In this document: one piece after another, positions 50,701 to 62,192 of the stretch
How positions within the stretch are numbered: the stretch's first letter is position 1
Layout of the letters: each line of letters starts with the position of its first letter
NCBI GenBank assembly: GCA_948470475.1
Contig: OX419344.1
Location: 11,759,804-11,823,803 of the forward strand
Source: Galaxea fascicularis
Taxonomy: Eukaryota > Cnidaria > Anthozoa > Scleractinia > Euphylliidae
Reading direction: 5' to 3'
Length of the DNA: 64,000 nucleotides
Translations under genes and position numbers: made by a program
Notes under the pieces: model-generated
The model's database searches: none
What the model was told of the DNA's origin: nothing
Seen by the model: only the letters and a program-made list of their open reading frames with translations

Positions 50701-53700
50701 ACCTTGATTGTGTTACTGTCAGGGTTCTTAGGGGTCCTGGAAATCCTGGAAATAGCTTGAATTTTAGTCTAGCATTTTCCTGGCTTGGAAAGTCCTTGGA
50801 AATGGAAGGAGGTCCTGGAATATTCTGGAAATCTGTAAACTCAAGTAATAAAGGTTTCTTGAAAAAATTTAGGAGCAACCTGATGGGAAAATCTAACAAT
50901 TGAAAAACACTTAATGGCCATTAAGGGTCATGGAAAAAATACTAACCTTTCTTCAGGAGGCCTGGAAAAGTTCTGGAAGTTTTTTCCTAAAAAGGGTACA
51001 GACCCTGTACTGTGTGCTTAAGTCAATAAACACCTATACTCTTTAGTTTCTTCTCTCCCAAATGTTGAGGAAAGAAAGGGAATGATGTTGTGTCAGGCAA
51101 TGGGGGATAACCTTTACAAATTTCAAGTTTATTTCCTCACACAGCAATTAAAATATAAGATGAACATGCAGAAAACATTGCAAAATGTGGAGATTTGTGA
51201 ATGAAGTACTGTGCTGTTGCTTGGAAGACTATGAGAAAATAAACTTTGGTCATATGTGCGATGCTCTAACCCAATGAGCCGTGAAGCCACTGACGTTGGG
51301 TGCAGGTTAATTGAGGGTTCATGTGTTCCCATGAAAGAGATAATGTGAATGATGTAGATGGAATAAATCATATATGAACTGCATAAATGAAATCAAAGTT
51401 AGTATTGTGAAAAACAAAACCCCAAAGGGTTGATTAGTTTTCTATAAGAGTTTCTGATTTCCTGAGTTTTTCTTGATGTAAGCTCACAATTGTTCACTCA
51501 CACTATCTACAGCATCAGTTTCAATAAATAAATTTGCTTTAAAATTTTGGCTCTTTAGATTTCCCCCTCCTTTCTGTATTGATAGCACATGGCATACAAC
51601 AACAACAACAACAACATTTTATTAAAAACAGTTAACAATTACAAAATTGTCTAACTACCCGCAAATAGCTATAATAGCTAATCGAGACAGGTAGGCATGG
51701 CATAACTAATTATGAACAAATTGCCCTTTATTTGTGTTAAAAATGCCTGCAATGGTCATAAATATTAAAAATTATAATAATTAGGAAAGTGACTAATACC
51801 AACTACCAATATTATCAGTAAATTTACTGCATGTGTGTATGTTCCAGGATCTCAAAGCTCAAGTGGAGAAGCTGTTGACAGAAAGAACGACACTTCAGAG
51901 CAAATTAGATCAGTTTGTGCAGCAGAATGGCGCCAATGTAAACAAAGAAAATGAGGACCTTGCAGTTAGGAATGAGGTTAGTTGCATTGTACAGTGTAGG
52001 GTGCTCGTCTTGTTTTACAGGCCTTTGATAACCTTCATTGTTTGACTCCCTGAACCATGTGCTCAGTAACAGTTTGATTGTTCGGCGAGGGTTGATGACT
52101 TAAATTTTGACACCATGATCTGCATGTGTTAGTCTCTAGTTAGTGATCATTGATGCAAAACATGCTCAGGTTTAAAACAGGAAAAGGTGTTGAAACTTTC
52201 TTCTTCTAAGGGCAGACCAACAGTATGTCTGGAGTATTGAAAAAAACAACAACAACAACAACAACTTGCAGTACATTTAAAACAAGTTGGTAATCATGTT
52301 TATTAAGAATGGTTGTAATCATCATCATGAACTTTGTTATGTGCCATTTGCTCAATGCTGTTGCAAGCCTGTAAATAATTGTCCATAAGCAGGTCATTTG
52401 TCAGGCTAGGTTCAAGTTTTGGCCGGACAAGAGAACAGACTGGTCAGAAATTCCTGGTCAGAGTGTCTGAACAGGCTAATCTTTTACCAGTCAAAACCTT
52501 AAATTTACCGGAGATTTGTCCAATGAATGACTGTTATTTGCAGGCTTGCTGTTGACTTCTTACATCTCTGACCCACAGATTCTTAAATCTCTTAACTCAT
52601 CTGCAGCCCGTCCTCAATGTTAACCATCTACTTTATTCTTGGCTTCCCTCTGACTGTTTTGCTCTCTTTGTAGATAATGTATGAGTTCGATGTTCTTGTT
52701 GGTATCTTTTTCTCATCTGTGCTGATTATCACATTTAACTTGCTAGTTGCTGCAAAGTGATCTGGAGCTTGCTAGAATTGAGTCAGAGCACCTTAGGAAT
52801 GCACTGGAAACCATGCAGGTTGATTTTGAGGGTCGGGAGACTGCTGCACAGGTATGCAGCAGTCACTTGAAAACTTTACAAATGTTGCAGTGAAATGGAT
52901 CATGATGATTTCAGTCCATGCTTGATTGATCAGAAAATCAATCCAGTGTTGACAGTGTGATTCATTTTTCTGTAAGATGAATGGCAAGCTTGTTTGGTAG
53001 TGAGAGCTTGGCACTTGGGGAATCTGCTGTAAAAAAATGATGCCACACAAGTATTGAACACAGTAATTATACAGAATTCTAACAGATTGTCATGACTGTT
53101 TTGGTGGCATTAACTCAGAAGTTCTTTTATCCCACTGAACTAATTGAACTAATCAACATGCTTACCTTTGTTCCATTAGATGTTGTATAATTAAAAATGT
53201 AAAAACAAATGTAAATGTAATTATTTTTGTTTACCAACGAAACACCAAAGAGCTCGACAGAACTTGTTCAAATGTCTTCCATGCATTCCAGAGACAATTG
53301 GAATTTGGAAATGTTGGGTTTTGATTGAGAACTTCCTGTAAAAGTTTTATGGATTGATGTTGTTATGACACCACTTCCCACTTTTTGTGACAAATAGACC
53401 TTTTTACCAATATGGTGGCCATCTTGAATTCCAAGGAAATTATGGGATACCCAGGGGGCAGATGAGAAATAATTATAAAGAATACTGTGGCATGATAACT
53501 TTTAACAATAATTTTTCGCTAACCATAGAAACCACTGCCAAATACCGTGACAGTAAGATTTAACGCTTGTAATATTATTTTGTTATGAAATATGAGAGAC
53601 AAGCAGTAAAAATTTATCCTGAAAGCTGTGTATACGATAAACTTTCCAGCGATTGCCCCCTCGGCAGCCCATAATTTCTCAGTCATGCAATAGAATTCAA

Positions 53701-56700
53701 GATGGCCACTGTATCTGTAAAAAGGTCTATTGCAATGCAAGCTCCTCGGTTGCCAGACATGCTTGCTCTACTGCATGCATGGTTTGTAATAAGTTACTAG
53801 ATTATTTTAACAACATTTGATTGTGGATGTATGGTGCTACTAACAAAATGCTGTAAAATAATGCAATTTGCTAATCAATTAACATTCCGCTAATGCTGAC
53901 AGTTAACAATGATTATCATTCTACATAGTTTTGATGATAATTGTCTTTCCAATCAGGAAGCATTATTTATACGGTGTACACTCTATGCATTTTGATTCAA
54001 TTTTTTGTACAATTTAGGTTTCATCACTGTGTTGTTTGTTCTAAACTATGCTTGTTTAACGTTTGCAATTCTAAAGGTTAGCACTCCATTTTTTATTAGT
54101 TGAACAAACACATAAAGATAAACCAAATAAGCTGATGAAAGTTTGGGGCGAAACCTCCCCAGTCCCCTTCCCTTATCTTCGCCTTGACCCAGGGGATTGC
54201 TAACAGTCTGACTGTTTCAAAGGATGATGAAGTTGATGTCCAATGTGAAGTAAGCCCAGAGTCAATTTTAAACCACAAAATCTACATTTTTGTACCTTCC
54301 TCCAATGAAGTAACATATACAGCTAGCACTTTTCAAAAAAGAAAAAAGAAAGAATAACACTGTTATGAACAGCTGTTGCATCTTTCAGGAACATCTCCAT
54401 TTCTGAATAAACCTTAATTGTTGTTGTCATGGTAACAACTGATTTAAAGAAATAATAGTCATTTTTGGTCAAAAGCTAAATGCATAATTTTATCTTTCAA
54501 AAGTGTCCTTATGGTCTTGGTTTGTCTTTATGTTCTTTACTATCAAATGTTACTCCATGAAAAAGCTGAAAACCGATACCAGTCACCTTAAGCGTATCTA
54601 ATAAGCTGAATACAGAGTGCTTAAAAGTCGGTCTGATTTGAATTATATTAAGATTTTGAACAACCCTTAATAGAAATTCATGTTCACTTTTCTTCAAATT
54701 GTAAGTGTAAGAACTTTATCTGTTATGCAAATGTCTTGTGTACCATGAAAAGGGAGATGTTGCAGGCAAAAAGTAAATTCAGGTAAAAATGTTGAATCTA
54801 GGTTGATTCTCAAATCCCTTTGTATCCTCAGCCTAATTATTCAAAATCAGGGTTAGGAGACAAAGGAAATTGATTTTCAACCTAGGTTAAAAATTTTTTA
54901 CCGGAATTTAATTTTTACCTGCAACATGGATTTCAAAGGATGCGGGGGAATCTTTTCATATGTAAATGTATTCCCCCGCAAGAGCCTCCACTTCATGCTA
55001 GATCCAGTTCAATACCGAGAATACGAATATGGCCTATTACGTAATTAAGTCTTAACAGACTTCTTTAATATTTTAGTGCACCTTTTGGCAGCATACAAAC
55101 CTTGAACTTCAAAATCCGACTGGCAGTTGCATTCATTGATGCCACATGATAACATGAAAATCAGTGATTTTTTAAATTACAGAAACTGATCTAGTGGATT
55201 ATAACCTGCCAGTTACAAGACTGAACCTGACCTTTTGGTCTTTAAAGCAAAACGTCTTTGGCTTTTGAGAAGATGTCTATGAACGAGAATTGATAAAAAT
55301 GAACTGTAGAGTTCACGGTTTTATTGTTGTAATCAATGTTACTAAGAAGCTGTGTACTTAAATTCTGTTGCTAACAGAATTATTATTATTATTATTAATT
55401 ATTACTAACAGCTTGCACTAATGTACTTCATGCTTGTTGAAAGAATGTAACCATGACCTGTTGACGATGTGATAGCCGGACCACTTGATTTCAATTGGCC
55501 TGCATATCAGGTGTTTATTTAGCCCGAGCACCAAGCGCGATAAATGTGTCTCGCACTTCTTGCTCGCTTAAATAAACGCCTGTTTTGCAGGCTCGATTTC
55601 AATCAGCTACCAAAAGAATTAAGTATACATTTTTTATTGAAACTCTCAGAGTCATCAGCTAGAAGTGGAAGAGAACTTAGAGACTGCTGTTAAGGAGTGT
55701 GAGGAGAATAAATTTTATGTCAAGGTGAGGGGATCAAATGCTTATAGCCTTGTAGCTATTTGCGGGGCAAGCCACTTCTAATAAATTGTGTTGTTTGGAG
55801 ACACCTATTAAAGACAACACATTACGTTTTTTTGGATAGGATGATAACACTTCAAATTAAGTGACGTGTCTGTTGAAACTTTATAACGTAGTGGACTTTT
55901 CTATTTTGAACGTCATTTATTCGCAATAATGTAAAAGAAAATATATTCGTTACGTAAAATGTGCAAGTTTAGTCATTATTGGTAAGTTAGTTTATCGATT
56001 TTTTTCAGTTTCTGTTAGCTTGGCAAACGTCTGTCGTATTGGTAACAACAGACTGACAGAAGCTCTAAATTCTAGAAGGGAGACATGTTTACATTTATCA
56101 AGTCGATGGTTAATTCGTAACTACAACCTTTCCATTATTGATGTTGTCAATAAAAAATTGTCTTTCTAGGAGCTCGGTGATCAACTCAACAAAGTGAAAG
56201 CAGAAAAAGAGAAAGCACTAAAATCTCTCAAAACACTTAAAGTTAATCACGATGTAAGTGTTCTGTGAGTTTGTATTTATAATGTGCCAGTGCGTTTGAG
56301 AACTTGATCAAGTGTCAGTTCAGAAGACCACTTGTCTCCAAACTAGCTGCTATTTGGGTTCCTTCAATGTGAGAAGCATTGCTAGGCAGTTGAAACGTTA
56401 ACAACTACAACCTTTCCATTACGTACACACACTTGTTTTTATAAATTTTCAAGGGTATTGTCATGAGTTTTTGTTTTCCCAACAACAACAAGTACGGTAA
56501 AGGATCAGAAGATTCACACATCAAGTTTTGTGCCAGAGATTTGTATACTTTTAAGTAATTGGTATAAAATAAAGGTTTTCTTTACTCTTAACCAGTAAAT
56601 TTATTTAGTGATACTTTATAAAGTTTTAGGTAAAATTTTTATTTCGTTTGTCTTTTCTCAATTTGTTAAAAATATGTAGAGACTGAAGAACAAGTTGAAG

Positions 56701-59700
56701 GAAATGAGTTCATCACAAGAAGATTTAACCAAGATGTCAGTTAAGGTACTCGCCAAAGTTCTTTGTTGATAATGTTTGCTGCAACTAAACCACTTGTGAA
56801 GAAGCAACAGTCTTAGTTCAGGAAGAGAAGCGGTGTCCACGTGATAGAAGTGTGATTTTGAAACTGGGTGTGTCGGGGGGGCATTAAGGGGGTGCTGATG
56901 GCAATATTTGGTGACATTTTATTGGTTTACCAGAAAGCCATATTTGTATCCAAACAAAAATGAAAATATTGCTTCACTTTTGTTTACGCGCACTCTACTA
57001 GTAAACATGACTAGAATTAATCCTTTACATCGCAATAGTGATCACCATCTATCTTCTCCTTTCCATATCACTAATTTGTCAATAAACAGGGAATGAGAAT
57101 ACAGGAATTGATCTCCACAGACTGCGAGCAGTCTCTCTTTGCTCTAAAATCTGTGGAACGAACGCGCGCGAGCAACGAAGCTGCAAGCCGGTGGTTTCGT
57201 GGGCGCCGTTACCGGCTCGTATATCGCGTTTGTTCCACAGATTTTAGAGCAAAAGAGAGACTGTTGACAGTCTATTATCACCAAGGATCAGTTGAGTTAA
57301 TGTTTATTCAAATTCTCCCCACATATAACATACAAAATATTTAAGGTCTGTAAGGAGATTACACATGACCAGGATAGATTCAGCATCCAGACATGTGGCG
57401 TTTAGGGATGATGCTCTTTACTTTAATTAAACGAACAGTTTTTATTAAATATAGGTATTACAGAGAGAAGCTTGGTACATGGTTGTTCATATGGAATGTA
57501 TAATGAAGAAAATACGAAAGAATTCAGTACTTTGACTGTTCAGCTTTTTTTCTGCATTCGTATGGCTATTTAGGCAGCGTCAATTTTGATCTTTCCCTGA
57601 TTTAATTAAGAGAGATTGAAATAATTTGTGTCAGTTTACTGTTTCTGCACTCTTTAATTCACGAAGTGATTTATTCATGCATAATATATGAAGGCTGACA
57701 CAGTGCACATGCGTAAACAGACAAGATGCGGTACTCTTGTCATGGCTGGCGCTTGAGGTGAGAGTTGACTTTAAGTAGTTGTAGTTCTTATAATTTATTT
57801 GCAAGTTTCTACCGCGATAAAGAAGAAAATTGTTTACTTCTTCAGGAATTGAGGAAAACACTTGCAGTGGTTAAGATTGAGAAGGAAGACACAGAAGCAG
57901 CTCTGAGTGATAGTAGAAAAGAATTGCAAACTCTGGAGCAGAAAAACAAGGTAGCTTTGTAACGAGAGAATAAACGTCTCCGTGAGAAAACTAGTTTTCA
58001 GGTTTACAAATTTCTAGATAAGTACAGGGAGCATAACTCACGACGGCAGAAAGCCCAAACAAATATGAGACGTCTTTTCAAAATGTAAATTATGGTTGTG
58101 CTTTCACTGTATTCCACAGAATCATTGAACTTGCACAATGCGTGTGAAAACTGTGAAATATGTAGGAATAACGAACGGCGTTTACATTAAAGAAAGAGAA
58201 TGAAATATTCACAACCATGTGCTCGCTTTCTCCACGAATTTTTGAACTTGGTCATTCCACGTTGCTGTTTTGTTAAGGATGGCAAAGGAATATACCGAAT
58301 TATGTGACGCACGTGCTAATTGGTATTTGATTAATGTTTCTGCTTTCAAAGGAAACAGCGGACGAATTTGAGAAGCAGTTTGTAGAGAATGAAGTCTTGA
58401 AAAACTCGATCAGCAGTCTCCAGCAACAGTACAGAAGTGTTACAGAAAACCAGGAGGTAAAAAAAGAGTGGAAAAATGAATTTCCGGAAATCTTGCCACA
58501 TTTCGACACCGAGCCCCCATACATTATACATGTACATGCATCTCTGTCATACTAGCCCTGTTCCACAAACGAATAGAGTTTGAGTCACAAGACTATGCAT
58601 AATTAATGTATGGGGCTGCGCGCAAAACTAGGCAAGAGTTTTACCTGTGGTGGTGGAACAGAGAATTAACTCTGAAGTGTAAATTAAAGTGCTGAAAGAA
58701 CCGATGAAAAACCCACGGGGCGTTAGCCCTAGTAAAGGGTATCAGGGAACCACAGGAGGCAATGAAAAAATTCTTATGACCTCGGTGGGAATCGAACCCA
58801 CGACCTCCGGATTAGATCTACCGTTGCTCTGCCGACTAAGCTCCGAGGTCGGACAGAGAAAGTCGGGGACGATTAAGGTGGTGAATCGCGGCGAAGAGAA
58901 AGTAAGGGTACATGTATATGTTGTGCCGCGTAGCACTATAAACAAGAAGTGGTGGAACAGAGAATTAACTCTGAAGTGTAAGTTAAAGTGCTGAAAGAAC
59001 CCATGAAAAAGAGTTTTACCTGTAGTTTGCTCGTAGTCTAAAGATCTCTAAAGTTCCTGTCTGTCCTCTGAAACCATGGTCAGAATGACTGCTACTTTGG
59101 TAAGCGTGGGAGAACTCAGTTAAAAGGCCTTTTGGGTTGTTGTATCAACAAAGAATTTCCTGATCAAGGATGAAGTTGATGTAACTGTAAAAGGCTTTTT
59201 TGATTACCCCTCACTTTAAGCCGAATTTTGGCTTCACCTCGGTGAAAGCCTGACGAAGTTTTCTTTGTTTTGTGAGTTATTGTTTTGCTGTACACTACTG
59301 TTTCGAATCTTTTGTTTGTATTTTACGCCATTCTTGAGTTTCACAATGAACGTAGTTTTTTCCCAGAAACTTGTTGTGGGACATTGTTACTCACTTCAAA
59401 AATTAGGAATTCTGATTCCAGTTAGAGGTTGTAACATCGTTTTTCCTCCAGGTCAGAGAAACTTAGTTTACGTTTGTTTGTCTGTGCAGGCCACGAAGAA
59501 ACAGCTGGAGTGTGTTGTGTTTGAAAAAGACGAACTCAGTTTGTCACTCAAGTCTTTGCAGGAAGAGCATAACAAACTATTACAGCAAAATGAAGTAATA
59601 ATTATTGAATAAATTATCATAAGTTAACAGTGGCAAACATTGAATACGATAATGTTGGCTTAGTTGCGTTCGTTTTTAATGAAATCTTACTTGCCCGATT

Positions 59701-62159
59701 TGACGTATGGAATGAGACAGTTGCCCTGTTCACTACGCGGAGCACACTACAAATGGAAAGCCTTCGAAATTCTCTCTTTTACATGCAGTGTTAATTCCAC
59801 CCCCCTGGCGTGAATAAATACCAAAGCATCGTGGTCAGTCACAGTGGCTGCAGAAGATGCAATGAACCCAACTAGCATTGAAGCAAACACAGGTAGCTGG
59901 CGCCAAGCGCGGGAAATTGCGTGTGAGAAAGGAACGATTGGTTATGGTTTTGCTTTCATCTGCTCGCCACCAGTCTCTTAGGAGCTCAGTGATTATAGCG
60001 ACTCGCGTAAGGTCGTATTGGATTTTTGTCGAAGACTCTCATTTTACTTCTGCCAGCATGTCATAATTGACGTCCAGTAACTTGACATCCCTTCTCTCTT
60101 TTAACGTAACTTTCCATCGACTCTCAATTCATACTCTGCTGATCACTCTTCTAGCAATTTAAAGCGAATGGAACCCCCTAAAGTGATGTCATTTTCTTGC
60201 GACAGAAGTTATGGTAGTTCCATTTTATTCTTACCCCTCCGTATCAGAAAACTGTGGTGTTTGTAGCCTCGTGTCAAAATACTTGTTTCTACGATTTTTC
60301 GCTTTGAAGATGCTGAAGGGACAGCTTGATTTGAACTTGGCCATGGAAGAAACAGGCAAAAACCTGGATCCGCGAAGCGAAGGACAGGATAAGGTATAAA
60401 ATGCAATCGAGTTCACTGTTCCATTTGTCAGACACTGAAGTCTAGTTTGAAAAATGATTGTATGTGCAGGGCTGTCATTAAGGGCCGGGGGCCGAGGATT
60501 TTTCCCTCGTGTTTTGAGGTATATCCTCAGGTATTCTTCAAGACGTGTTTTCAAAACCTTGTTTGTATGCATTCGTACATTAGTTGTTTCAGTCGTCCTC
60601 TATTATAGGATGCAAAACGTTTTTGCATGGCTATTGTCAAATTCTTCTTATGTTGTTTTGTCCTACGTATTGTGATTCTTTTTCATGTTCAATAAGTGGA
60701 CGAAACGGCAAATTGTACGAAGAAATTTTCATTTTTGTCCTTTTTGCTCTCCATAGTTCTCATCATTAAATGTGGACGAGCCTTTACACAAGCTGCTCAA
60801 ATATGATCATGTTCAAGAACATGTTTTCTTTTTTTCTAATGAAAGCTTTTACTGATAAATATTTGACGTGGTTTTGCAGGCGACTAAAGAAATCGAACTT
60901 TTAACAGCTGAAAAGAAAAACCTGGCAAAATCAGTGAGTGAGTTAGAGGAGAAACTGGATGCCTCGGTTCTGGAGAAGGCCAGTTTGGACAACCTTATTC
61001 ATGACCTGAAGGAAGAACTCAAAGTGAACTTCCTTGCTAAACAGGAACTGAAGAAACAAGTGGATACAGTGGCTGAGCAAGAGAAGACAGTGAAATTGGA
61101 GTTGAAAAAGAAAGAGAAGGAGCTGAAAATAGAAGCAGATAAAAACAAAGTGAGTAAACTGTAATTCACTGGAACAGAAGGACATGTTGGGCCTGTCTGA
61201 TTGTAAAACGCTCATAGCTTACTGTACTTTATACCATGCCACAGAAAATAGAGCCAATCAGAATGCAGGAAAGCCGTTGAATATTCGTTATCCCACGGGA
61301 CCGTGCGGCACATTGTGTTGGGCTGTGTATTTTCTTTTACATGGCATAAAATAGTTCAGCAAACTTTTCTTGTGGTATACCATGGAATATCCTACTTGTC
61401 ACTTGTGTTTTCTTTGCATTCAAACACGTCTAAAGGCTCGTGGGTATACGAAGATGACACACGTTACTCGTGGTATATTCCATGGTATACCACTCGACAG
61501 CATTGCATAACTATTATTTACACGACCTGTTCGGTCTTTGGTTCTAGGCTCATTTTAGATTTGATACACCTGAACGTTTCTGAACTAGGGAGGTAGTTTT
61601 ATGAATGAATTCATGAAGAAAAAGACATAACACACCCCAGAAAGCTCGCTAACTACGCGTGGACACGTCTGGCCTCATTTGGTCAACGGAAAACGTTATC
61701 TAGTGGATAAATGTGTAATAGTTGTATCCACTGAACGATATAGAGGGTGTTCGCTCGCTTGACAAGCAGCCATATTGGTATTTTAAAACAAAAGGAATAT
61801 TTTGCAAAATGTAGAGTTCAATCCCCAGAGGACTGGCTTACTCCTCCAAGATGACCGCCGTTCCTTTGTTTTGCTGCTCCAATATGGCAGCCGTGACGTC
61901 AAGTGAACACACTCAATTCTCCGATCTGTGAACAACTGCAGCCAGGACCGAGTTGCTCGAAGCAAATCTATGATATTTTGGAGAACTTAAAATCTTAAAC
62001 AAATAGTAAGGATTCAGGCTTAAACTATGGACTTAGGTTCGCTGCCACTTAAATTTGCAGGCATCCGTAACTCGAAACTAGGCTTGCACTGACATTTAAG
62101 ACAAATCATTGAAATTGGCCGGTCCTAGTAAACCCCCGTGCAAACGCTCGCAACATTGT

Positions 62160-62192
<33 letters not shown>

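Noticed and set aside
54132..54153. Hammerhead-ribozyme-like core CTGATGA ... GAAA
   Set aside because: The bases between the two core strings do not form a stable stem II and no matching stem I/III was found.
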